DNA of 64,000 nt from Clostridiales bacterium UBA6386 (GTDB taxonomy: Bacteria; Bacillota; Clostridia; Oscillospirales; Oscillospiraceae), in assembly GCA_002437585.1 (NCBI GenBank), contig DJQM01000003.1:14567-78566 (forward strand). Direction: 5' to 3'. The notes beneath the pieces are model-generated. The model saw nothing but the letters and a program-made list of their open reading frames with translations, was not told the DNA's origin and did not search any database. Shown here piece after piece: positions 1-7,445 of the stretch (its first letter is position 1; every line of letters starts with the position of its first letter). The position numbers and the translations under genes are program-made.

Positions 1-16
1 CTGGTGTGGCAATCCG
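1..16. repeat. Truncated copy of a REP-like intergenic repeat
   Basis: The first 16 bases are the reverse complement of a motif (GATTGCCACACCAG core) that occurs twice in the 29.2-29.4 kb intergenic region. The copy runs off the left edge of the window, so its full extent is unknown. Confidence 0.55.
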
Positions 17-32
17 TATCCTCTTTTGGAGC

Positions 33-69
33 AAAAACCGCCCCCGGCGAAAGCCGGGGGCGGTTTTCT
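33..69 (-). terminator. Rho-independent terminator of the GH94 gene
   Basis: A GC-rich hairpin (AACCGCCCCCGGC, short loop, GCCGGGGGCGGTT) has A and T tracts on its two sides, so it can stop transcription from either direction. It lies immediately after the stop codon of the leftward phosphorylase gene. Confidence 0.8.
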
Positions 70-2480
70 TACAGTGTCAGCTCAATTTCCGTATTCTCGG
101 TCAGCAGCTCGGCGGGAACGTAATTGTCCGGCATGACCTTGCCGTTTACCTTCATTTCCGTGAAGCCGGACTCCACATGATTTGGATTTTTCACCACAAT
201 GTGGAGCTTGCAGCCCCGGAAGACCTTCTCAATGGTAAAGCCCTCCCAGGCCTTTGGAATGGCCGGGGCGATGCGCAGACCGCAGAAGTCCGGCCGCATC
301 CCCAGGATGCCCTCCACGCAGCCAACCATCACCGTGGAAGCGGTGCCGGTGAGCCAGTGGACGTGGCTTCGGCCGAAATGGGGGCTGGCCTTGCCCTCGG
401 TGAACTGGCCATAGCAGTATGGCTCCAGCTTCCGGATTTCCGCCCGGTCGTTCTGGGCGGCGGGTGCATTTTCCAGGAAGTAGCGGAACGCCCGGCCGCC
501 GTGACCCCGCAGAGCCTCCGCCAGAATGATCCAGCCCTGGGACTGGGAGAAAATTCCGGCGTTTTCCTTGACACCCGCATTGTAGATCACCGCCAGAGCA
601 CCCGCAAAGGCGTGGGCGTGATAGGGAGGATCCATCAGAACAGCACCGTAATCGGTGTTCAGCCTGACATCCACCTGATTCAGGGCGATGTCCGCCTGCT
701 CCGGGGTGGCCAGACCGCTGATGACTGCCCAGCTCTGGGGATTCAGCCACATGTTGGCCTCCGGGTCGGTGCGCTTGCCGATGGTTTCCCCGGCCTGGGT
801 AAAGCCCCGGACGAACCGGTCTTCGTTCCAGCACAGCTCGTTCAGAAGTTTGCCCAGTGCCGCCTGCTTTTCGTCCAGGAAAGCGATATATTCCGCGTCC
901 TTTTTGTACTCCGCAAACTTCCGGAGAATTGACATAGCCAGGTAATACTGCATGGCCACAAAGGTAGACTCACCCTTTTCCCCCAGCCGCAGACAGTCAT
1001 TCCAGTCGGCGTAAAGCCCGGCGGGGAGACCGTGGGGGCCAAGCCGGTTCATGGAGAAGCCGATGGCTCGCTTCAGATGGTCGTAGACGGTGCCGGAATC
1101 CTGGTTGGCATAGGGAATGACCTCGTCGATGAAGGCTAAATTGCCGCTTTCGGCAACGTATTTGTACACGGTGGGGAAGAGCCACAGAGCGTCGTCCGCC
1201 CGGTAGTGGGGATGGCCGGTTTCCCGAACATAGGAAGGATCGTCCGGGGTGTCCTCGTGTCCGGCGTTGTGGGTGAATTTCACCAGGGGCAGGCCGCCGC
1301 CGTTGTCTACCTGCGCCGACAGCATGAACCGGATTTTCTCCACCGCCATTTCCGGAGCCAGGTGAATCACGCCCTGGATGTCCTGCACCGTGTCCCGGTA
1401 GCCATAGCCGTTGCGCAGACCGCAGTAGATAAAGGAGGCAGCCCGGCTCCAGAGGAAGGTCATGAAGCAGTTGTAGCCGTTCCAGGTGTTCAGCATGGTG
1501 TCAAATTCCGGGCTGGGGGTCTTCACCTGGAACCGCTCCAGACGGCTGTGCCACCAGGTTTTCAGCTCCCCAAGCTCCCGCTGGCAGACCGCCGCAGGAT
1601 CAGCATAGCCGTCGAGGATCGCACCGGCCTGCGCGTCCCGCTGCATGCCGAGGACAAAGGCGACGGTTTTGCTTTCCCCCGGCTGAAGGGTCATTTTCGC
1701 AGACAGCGCGCCGCAGCTGTTTTCGTTGTAGCTCAGAACGTTGCCCAGATCGCCCGCTTCCACGCCCTGAGGGTTGCCGTAGCCGTGGTACAGCCCCAGA
1801 AAGGCCTCCTTATCACCGCAGTAGGAGGAAACGGGACTGCCCGCCAGACCAAAGAACCGCTCGGTCACGTCCTTGTTATCCACATATTCTCCGTCCTTAA
1901 GGGCATCCAGATTCCCATGGATGGCCTGACGGATCCGGTTTCCCCGGAACATGGTGCGGGAGATGAACAGAGAATACTGCAGGTTCACCTGATCCTGCTC
2001 ATAGTTGGAGTTGTTGGTGAATTCCGCGTAGCCGGTGACGGTGAGGTGCCGGGGCTTGCTGTCAGTGTTGGTGAGAGTCAGGCACCAGACCTCGTAGGCT
2101 CGATTCAGGGGAACATAGTACAGTGCCTCCGAGTGAATGTGCGCGTAGTCCGCCAGCATTCTGGTGTAGGCGGTGCCGTGACGGCATTCGCTTTTGTACT
2201 GCGTTAAGTCCTTACCCACCGGCTGCCAGGAAGCACTCCAGTAGTCTTTCGTTTCGTCGTCCCGGAGGTAGAGGTAACGTCCTGGCTGGTCGAAGCCGTT
2301 GAACACATAGCGCAGAATTCGACCGTTAGCACCGGACTGGGCGAAGCTGTAGCCGCCGGCGTTGTTGGAAATCAGCGCGCCGTATTCCGGGCTTCCCAGG
2401 TAGTTGGCCCAGGGGGCAGGGGTGGCGGGATTTGTGATGACATATTCCCGGTTCCGGTCGTCAAAATAGCCGTATTGCAT
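69..2480 (-). CDS. GH94 disaccharide phosphorylase (cellobiose/chitobiose phosphorylase type)
   Basis: The 803-residue protein matches the usual length and order of glycoside hydrolase family 94. It has an N-terminal beta-sandwich beginning YGYFDDRNREYVIT, a linker, an (alpha/alpha)6 barrel, and the C-terminal signature PAIPKAWEGF followed by VVKNPNHV. The motif ADWNDCL near residue 490 carries the expected catalytic Asp. Family members cleave beta-linked disaccharides with inorganic phosphate in the cytoplasm, giving a sugar-1-phosphate and a free sugar. The substrate cannot be fixed by reading: N-terminal wording resembles both cellobiose and N,N'-diacetylchitobiose phosphorylases. The ATG at 2480 follows GGAGGAACCCC. 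No transporter or glycosidase lies beside it in the window. Confidence 0.9.
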   Translation of the reverse strand: MQYGYFDDRNREYVITNPATPAPWANYLGSPEYGALISNNAGGYSFAQSGANGRILRYVFNGFDQPGRYLYLRDDETKDYWSASWQPVGKDLTQYKSECRHGTAYTRMLADYAHIHSEALYYVPLNRAYEVWCLTLTNTDSKPRHLTVTGYAEFTNNSNYEQDQVNLQYSLFISRTMFRGNRIRQAIHGNLDALKDGEYVDNKDVTERFFGLAGSPVSSYCGDKEAFLGLYHGYGNPQGVEAGDLGNVLSYNENSCGALSAKMTLQPGESKTVAFVLGMQRDAQAGAILDGYADPAAVCQRELGELKTWWHSRLERFQVKTPSPEFDTMLNTWNGYNCFMTFLWSRAASFIYCGLRNGYGYRDTVQDIQGVIHLAPEMAVEKIRFMLSAQVDNGGGLPLVKFTHNAGHEDTPDDPSYVRETGHPHYRADDALWLFPTVYKYVAESGNLAFIDEVIPYANQDSGTVYDHLKRAIGFSMNRLGPHGLPAGLYADWNDCLRLGEKGESTFVAMQYYLAMSILRKFAEYKKDAEYIAFLDEKQAALGKLLNELCWNEDRFVRGFTQAGETIGKRTDPEANMWLNPQSWAVISGLATPEQADIALNQVDVRLNTDYGAVLMDPPYHAHAFAGALAVIYNAGVKENAGIFSQSQGWIILAEALRGHGGRAFRYFLENAPAAQNDRAEIRKLEPYCYGQFTEGKASPHFGRSHVHWLTGTASTVMVGCVEGILGMRPDFCGLRIAPAIPKAWEGFTIEKVFRGCKLHIVVKNPNHVESGFTEMKVNGKVMPDNYVPAELLTENTEIELTL

Positions 2481-2637
2481 GGGGTTCCTCCTTGCTGTCT
2501 TGCCTGTGCGGCAAACTTTCCTCCATTATAACGTGATTGGTGTCAAAAATCCAGAATTTTCTTCTATGCGGTGTGGTAAAATGTGACACCCTCACGGCTT
2601 TGAACATTGCCGGGAGTGTTCTCCTTGCAAAAAGTGC

Positions 2638-2666
2638 TTGATAAATGTACTTAATGCGTGTATCAT
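2638..2666 (+). promoter_or_regulatory. Sigma-A type promoter of the LytTR regulator gene
   Basis: TTGATA (2638-2643) and TATCAT (2661-2666) are separated by 17 bp, about 60 bp upstream of the regulator start codon. No GACATAATT direct repeat of the kind found at 6200-6228 is visible here, so autoregulation through that motif is not supported. Confidence 0.6.
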
Positions 2667-2727
2667 ATGGGAGAGGTAATCGATAGGAACATGCGATACG
2701 GATTACAGTCAGAAGCACGGAGGGAAG

Positions 2728-3456
2728 ATGGAAGCCATGGATGCGCGGGAACCGATTCATGTCGTCATGTGCGATGACGACCCCGTTATGCTGCCGTACC
2801 TTCGGGAGCTGACAAAGAAAGCCCTGGCTGAAGAGACGTTGGTTCTCCGAACGGCACTGTCCCCCCATGAGCTGGACGAGCAGGCGCGCAGTGCCCACAT
2901 TCTGATCCTGGACATTCAGATGCCGGAGCAGAGCGGCATCGCCCTGGCACAGGACATTTTGCGGGATAACCCCGGCTGCCAGATCGTCTTTGTCAGCGGC
3001 TTTGTGCGTTATGTCAGCGATGTGTACGATGTCCCCCATGTGGCTATGGTCATGAAAGACAGGCTGGAGGAGCAGCTGCCCAAATTTCTGCTGCGGGCTG
3101 CCCGGCAGGCGCGGATGCAGGCACTGAAATGGATGACGGTGCAGTTCCGGGGCAAGGAGGAACGGATTCTTGCGTCTAACGTCTGCTATCTGGAGCGCAG
3201 CGGCCATGTGACCCGCGTTTATCTCCAAAACGGACAATGTCTGCAGACCCGTGAGAAGCTGGATAGCCTGATAAACCGGACGGGAGAACCTACCCTGTGC
3301 CGCTGCCATGTCAGTTATGCGGTCAATCTGCGGTGGGTATCCTCTCTGGAGGGGCAGGGCTTCCGAATGCAGAATGGGGTGCGGCTGCCCATCAGCCGTA
3401 TCCACCTGCACAATGCCAGAGAAGCGTTTTTTGGATACTTGCAGGCGATTACATAG
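2728..3456 (+). CDS. AgrA-like response regulator with LytTR DNA-binding domain
   Basis: The 242-residue protein has a receiver domain (residues ~10-125) with the acidic pocket CDDDP, the phospho-acceptor in ILDIQMP and a late Lys (MKD), followed by a LytTR domain (~140-238: YLERSGHVTRVY, CHVSYAVNL). Such regulators bind pairs of direct repeats and pair with GHKL sensor kinases. Here the gene faces the two kinase genes tail to tail instead of sharing their operon. A second ATG at 2737 is a possible start; GGAGGG at 2719 is close to the first ATG and far from the second. Targets may include the GACATAATT repeats at 6200-6228 (inference). Confidence 0.88.
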   Translation: MEAMDAREPIHVVMCDDDPVMLPYLRELTKKALAEETLVLRTALSPHELDEQARSAHILILDIQMPEQSGIALAQDILRDNPGCQIVFVSGFVRYVSDVYDVPHVAMVMKDRLEEQLPKFLLRAARQARMQALKWMTVQFRGKEERILASNVCYLERSGHVTRVYLQNGQCLQTREKLDSLINRTGEPTLCRCHVSYAVNLRWVSSLEGQGFRMQNGVRLPISRIHLHNAREAFFGYLQAIT

Positions 3457-3482
3457 GGCAGCACCATGAAAGGGTGCTGCCC
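3456..3482. terminator. Shared terminator between the convergent regulator and kinase genes
   Basis: A perfect 10-bp stem (GGGCAGCACC / GGTGCTGCCC) begins in the stop codon of the regulator gene and ends just before the stop of the leftward kinase gene. It probably serves both transcripts. The T-rich tail is weak. Confidence 0.65.
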
Positions 3483-3486
3483 TTAC

Positions 3487-4797
3487 TTATTCTGTTGGAA
3501 GGCGCAGGATCAGCACGGAGGTAAACCAGCCGCCGGCGTATTCCGTCCGGAAGCTGCCGTCATAGCCTTCGGCAAGACGATTCAGAATCCCCAAACCCAA
3601 TCCATGAGGCCGCAGCGGATCGCTGTGGTCTTTTTTCTCAGGTGGGGCGGCGGTGTTTTGGCACCGGATGACCAAACAGTCCTTCTGTACAACGGTGCGC
3701 AGCTCAATGACCTTTTCCTCTGCGCCGCTGGCCAGTGCCCCCTGAATGCCGTTGTCCAGCAGATTGGAGAAGGCACTGCAAAGATGGGCGTTTTCGATGG
3801 GAAGCCGGGGTGGAAGCTCCGCATCCAGAGACAGTCGGATATGCTCCTTCTGACATTGCCGGGCCTTTTCATCCAGCACCGCGTCCACGATCAGGTTGCC
3901 GCAGTACCTTGCTCCCACCTTCTCCCGGATGCTGGTGCGCAGCAGGTCAAGCTGACGGCGGACTTCCTCGTTCTGTCCCTGATCCAGAAGCCGGTAGGCG
4001 GCGGTGAGCTGGTTATTCAGGTCGTGGCGGATCTGGTTGACGGAGAGGATGTTTTCCTGGAGCTGTCTGTAGTAATCCGTCTGGACGTTCAGCTGATGCT
4101 CAACCGTTTGCAGCTGCGCCTCCGTCTGGGCGGCACCCTGCAGCTTGCGGATGCTGACAACGGCGCAGACATCTGCCGCGATGGACAGGCAGGCGGCAAT
4201 GTACAGCGGTACCGAAATACCAACGCTCTGACCGCTTTGGGGCAGATACCGGTTGATCAGATTCAGGGAAATAAGCTGGCTCAGAGGCACGGAAGCGAAA
4301 AGCAGGAGATTTCCCAGATTTCCCGGATTACGCCAGAGCCGGTTCATCAGCCGCTGTGCCAGCGGAAGCACCAGAAACAGTGTTGGCGCGCACAGGGCAC
4401 TCATAATGGCATTTCCGTAGTCGTATTTGGCGGCCAGCTGCTCCGGCGTAAATCCCAGTGCCTCCCCAACAGGGAAGGCCACCAGCCCAATCAGATAGTT
4501 GTCCAGAATGACTGCGGAAATGAAAATAAGCATATTGACGCAGGACTGCACGCGAAAGCCCTTCTTCGCGAAGACACCGGACTGGAAAATCGTCAGGAAC
4601 ACGATCAATATGTCCAGCAGGCCGGTGCCGGGCGTGAAAATGTAGTTGTTGATTCCCCATATTGTCACATGCACGCAAACGAAAACGGTTCTGAAAATTC
4701 GCGGATGCGCCATGGGGACGGCCTTGGACTGATAATACGCAAGAATAGATGTGGAGAAGCCGATAGCCGCCAGATTTGCAAGAACGATCAGAAACAT
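3487..4797 (-). CDS. AgrC-like GHKL sensor histidine kinase, copy 1
   Basis: The 436-residue protein has about six hydrophobic segments in residues 1-190, a coiled dimerisation helix with the phospho-acceptor motif RHDLNNQL near residue 265, an N-box (FSNLLDNGIQGAL) and a G-box (GLGLGILNRL). This is the AgrC/ComD class of quorum or peptide sensors. It lies 17 bp downstream of copy 2 and is probably co-transcribed with it. From the end of the membrane domain onward the two copies are nearly identical at protein and DNA level, while the membrane domains differ, so the pair likely detects different signals and feeds the same output. No agrD-like pheromone or agrB protease gene is visible nearby. 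Confidence 0.88.
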   Translation of the reverse strand: MFLIVLANLAAIGFSTSILAYYQSKAVPMAHPRIFRTVFVCVHVTIWGINNYIFTPGTGLLDILIVFLTIFQSGVFAKKGFRVQSCVNMLIFISAVILDNYLIGLVAFPVGEALGFTPEQLAAKYDYGNAIMSALCAPTLFLVLPLAQRLMNRLWRNPGNLGNLLLFASVPLSQLISLNLINRYLPQSGQSVGISVPLYIAACLSIAADVCAVVSIRKLQGAAQTEAQLQTVEHQLNVQTDYYRQLQENILSVNQIRHDLNNQLTAAYRLLDQGQNEEVRRQLDLLRTSIREKVGARYCGNLIVDAVLDEKARQCQKEHIRLSLDAELPPRLPIENAHLCSAFSNLLDNGIQGALASGAEEKVIELRTVVQKDCLVIRCQNTAAPPEKKDHSDPLRPHGLGLGILNRLAEGYDGSFRTEYAGGWFTSVLILRLPTE

Positions 4798-4814
4798 AAA
4801 AAACCTTCCTTCGT

Positions 4815-6122
4815 CTATTTTGGGGGGAAGTGGAGAATCAGAGTAGCCGTGTATTTTCCTTCGGAATATTCTGCCCGGAAATCACCGTCGTACTGCTTGG
4901 CCAGCCGGCTCAGAATCCCCAAACCCAATCCATGAGGCCGCAGCGGATCGCTGTGGTCTTTTTTCTCAGGTGGGGCGGCGGTATTCTGGCATCGGATGAC
5001 CAGACAGTCCTTCTGCACAACGGCACGCAGCTCAATGACCTTTTCTTCTGTACCGCTGGCCAGTGCTCCCTGAATGCCGTTGTCCAGCAGATTGGAGAAT
5101 GCACTGCAAAGGTGGGCATTTTCGATGGGAAGCCTGGGTGGAAGCTCCGCATCCAGTGACAGCTTGATATTTTCCTCCCGGCAGTGCCTTGCCTTTTCGT
5201 CCAGCACCGCGTCCACGATCAGGTTGCCACAGTACCGCGCCCCCACCTTCTCCCGGATGCTGGTTCGCAGCAGGTCAAGCTGGCGGCGAACTTCTTCGTT
5301 CTGCCCCTGATCCAGAAGCCGGTAGGCTGCGGTGAGCTGGTTATTCAGGTCGTGGCGGATTTGGTTGACGGAGAGAATATTCTCTTGGAGCTGTCTGTAG
5401 TAATCCGTCTGGACGTTCAGCTGCTGCTCAGCGGTTTGCAGCTGTGCCTCTGTCTGGGCGGCGTTTTGCAGCCTGCGGATGCTGATAACCGCGCAGACAT
5501 CCGCCGCCAGCGAACACACCAGCGCAATGCACAGCGGCAGCGAAAAGCCCACCGTCGTTCCGGGTTGGGGCAGATATCGGTCGATGAGGTTCAGGGAAAC
5601 CGCCTGGCTCAAAGGCACCGGCGCAAACAGCAGCAGATACCCCAGGGACTTTGGCGCGTTCCAGAGCCGATGGAGCAGCCGGTCGACAAAGGGGAAAATC
5701 AGCAGCAGCTCCAAAAAGCTCAGCAGCTCCATGACGGTGACAGAGGTGCCGCGGGTGTCCATCATCTGGGCGGCAGTCAGCCCCAGCCGCTCGCCCACAG
5801 GGAACGCCGCCAGTGCCAGCAGGTAATTCCCCAGGATGGACACGCACATGTAGACCAGTGCCGTCACCATGGCCTTCAGCTTTTCGCCCCGTCGGGCAAA
5901 CAGCCATGCCAGCGCGTAGCACTGGAACAGCTGCAAGGTATCCAGTGCCGCCGAGGGTGGATTGCACAGGAAATTGTTGACGAACCAGATCGCCGCGGAA
6001 ACGGCGGTGGCGGCCACCACATACACCCGGGGATGCCGCATGGTGACGGCTCTGCTCTGGTAGTAAAATTGCAGTGCGGTAGCCGGAAGAATGCACAGGG
6101 TATTCACGATCATCACGGGCAT
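4815..6122 (-). CDS. AgrC-like GHKL sensor histidine kinase, copy 2
   Basis: This is the first gene of the leftward kinase pair. Six predicted membrane segments in about 190 residues precede RHDLNNQL, FSNLLDNGIQGAL and GLGLGILSRL. The ATG at 6122 was chosen over the one at 6140 because GGGAGGGG sits just upstream of it and because it aligns with the start of copy 1. A good promoter (TTGTAC-17-TATAAT) lies upstream. The kinase core is nearly identical to that of copy 1, which points to recent duplication or gene conversion. The natural partner is probably the LytTR regulator at 2728-3456; that pairing is inferred from class and proximity. Confidence 0.88.
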   Translation of the reverse strand: MPVMIVNTLCILPATALQFYYQSRAVTMRHPRVYVVAATAVSAAIWFVNNFLCNPPSAALDTLQLFQCYALAWLFARRGEKLKAMVTALVYMCVSILGNYLLALAAFPVGERLGLTAAQMMDTRGTSVTVMELLSFLELLLIFPFVDRLLHRLWNAPKSLGYLLLFAPVPLSQAVSLNLIDRYLPQPGTTVGFSLPLCIALVCSLAADVCAVISIRRLQNAAQTEAQLQTAEQQLNVQTDYYRQLQENILSVNQIRHDLNNQLTAAYRLLDQGQNEEVRRQLDLLRTSIREKVGARYCGNLIVDAVLDEKARHCREENIKLSLDAELPPRLPIENAHLCSAFSNLLDNGIQGALASGTEEKVIELRAVVQKDCLVIRCQNTAAPPEKKDHSDPLRPHGLGLGILSRLAKQYDGDFRAEYSEGKYTATLILHFPPK

Positions 6123-6151
6123 TTGGGCATCCCCTCCCATCTTCTGACACT

Positions 6152-6180
6152 ATTATAGCGGGTGATTTTGCGCAGTACAA
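6152..6180 (-). promoter_or_regulatory. Promoter of the kinase pair
   Basis: On the minus strand TTGTAC (6180-6175) and TATAAT (6157-6152) are separated by 17 bp. The direct repeats at 6200-6228 lie just upstream of the -35 box, so a regulator bound there could also act on this promoter. Confidence 0.7.
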
Positions 6181-6199
6181 GAGGCTTGTTGCCGCAAGC

Positions 6200-6261
6200 G
6201 ACATAATTAGCGCGAAAATGACATAATTGGAAATTCCCTTTACGGCGGGGAATGGTAAAAT
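6200..6261 (+). promoter_or_regulatory. GACATAATT direct repeats and -10 box upstream of the phospho-signalling operon
   Basis: GACATAATT occurs at 6200-6208 and 6220-6228, 20 bp apart start to start, about two helical turns. A -10-like TAAAAT follows at 6256-6261 with no recognisable -35 box. LytTR regulators usually bind 9-bp direct repeats about two turns apart and activate promoters with poor -35 boxes, so this fits an activator site for the regulator at 2728. The spacing and repeats are seen; the binding is inferred. Confidence 0.5.
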
Positions 6262-6356
6262 AGAGGTATCTGTATAGGTGTTGGAGGATGCCCTTTTTTG
6301 TCGGGGCTACTGTTCGGCGTAATTTGGCACCAAAGAAGAGATTGGGAGGGAACGCA

Positions 6357-7400
6357 ATGACGATGATGGAAGTTCTTTCGGAAATCCGTGACCAGCAGGG
6401 CAGGGATGTTCTGCCGGACGGAAAGCGGCTGCCGGGACTATTTGAGGATTATTCCAAGGGAAAGCTGAAGCCGGAATTCAACGCCCTGCGGGTGCTGGTG
6501 GAGTGCGGCGGCAACGAGCGTATTGTCAGGCTGCGGAACGCCCCGCCCGACCGGCAGAAGACAGAGTTTCACCGGCTGGTGCGGGAGCTGGTCACGGAGC
6601 ACAGTATGCAGGAAACCATGGCGCGAGAAATCTGCGGCGCGGTGTGGGAAGCCTTCTGCGGGACGGAAGTACCCCTGAGCCAGACGGAAACCCAGAAGCC
6701 GGAGAAAACGAAAGAAAAGCGTCAGCTTACGCCCCATGAAATAGAGTTGGCAGAGCGGGCGAATGACCCGGCAACACCGCCGGAGAATCCCAAGCCGATT
6801 CCGCCGCAGCCGAAATTCATCCTTCAGTTGAAGCAAATGGACAGGCTTGTTCTGTATATGCTGGCAGCCGGTGTACTGGGAGCAGTTGGGCTAGTCGCTA
6901 CGGGAGCCTGGATATTGATAGCATCGACAAGTGATTGGAAATGGGCACTAATCACCCTGGCACTTGGAGCACTGACTATACGGCGGGTAATGCAAGTCTG
7001 GCAGGGAAAGACCAATGATAGGACGATTCCCCGGTGGATGGAAATCCTGGTATTCATCACAATATGTATAATATGTCTAATATTTGCTGGCGGCGTATTT
7101 GTATCGTTAGGAGCGATGGAAATCAACTCGGGATTTATAGTAATCTCTCTGCTGTGTCTGGCACTGCTTTTCTTGTGTGGGCGACTCCTGGATAAGTTCG
7201 ACAAGGTAACTTCCTGGTGTCAGGAAAGCGGCACTAAACTGGCAATGCTCTCTTATGTAGTAGGAGTAGGAATCATGTTAGTGATTGTATTCACGGGAGG
7301 GATCGACACGTTCACGATAGAGCAGGGACTGTTTTGCCTTGCGTTCCTGTTGAATTCTGTTTTCAACATATACTGGCACATTTGCCGTTTGCCATTATGA
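6357..7400 (+). CDS. Six-TM membrane protein with an N-terminal domain shared with the next gene
   Basis: The first ~108 residues are nearly identical to the start of the next protein (motifs GRDVL.DGKRL, FEDYSKGKL, ALRVLVECGGNER). A charged, proline-rich linker follows (~residues 110-155), then about six hydrophobic segments between residues 158 and 342. I do not recognise the domain by name; its recurrence on two membrane proteins of one operon suggests a cytosolic docking or scaffold module. The ATG at 6357 was chosen because GGGAGGG lies 6 bases upstream; the longer reading from 6288 has no ribosome site. It is the first gene of the kinase/vWA/phosphatase operon, so it may be a membrane sensor or effector for that system (inference). 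Confidence 0.75.
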   Translation: MTMMEVLSEIRDQQGRDVLPDGKRLPGLFEDYSKGKLKPEFNALRVLVECGGNERIVRLRNAPPDRQKTEFHRLVRELVTEHSMQETMAREICGAVWEAFCGTEVPLSQTETQKPEKTKEKRQLTPHEIELAERANDPATPPENPKPIPPQPKFILQLKQMDRLVLYMLAAGVLGAVGLVATGAWILIASTSDWKWALITLALGALTIRRVMQVWQGKTNDRTIPRWMEILVFITICIICLIFAGGVFVSLGAMEINSGFIVISLLCLALLFLCGRLLDKFDKVTSWCQESGTKLAMLSYVVGVGIMLVIVFTGGIDTFTIEQGLFCLAFLLNSVFNIYWHICRLPL

Positions 7401-7445
7401 CAACAATGTGCGGACACAAGAAAGATCAGAAGGGAGTTTGAGATC

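Noticed and set aside
1206..2207. Long open frame on the plus strand across the GH94 gene
   Set aside because: It is antisense to a full-length, motif-complete phosphorylase, has no ribosome site and reads as His/Gln/Val-rich shadow sequence typical of GC-rich complements.
2461..3411. Leftward 316-codon frame opposite the LytTR regulator
   Set aside because: It is the complement of a convincing receiver-LytTR protein and has no domain or ribosome site.
2481..6356. Possible agrB/agrD pheromone genes near the AgrC-like kinases
   Set aside because: I searched the intergenic spaces for a short peptide gene or an AgrB-like membrane protease and found none with a start, ribosome site and plausible sequence.
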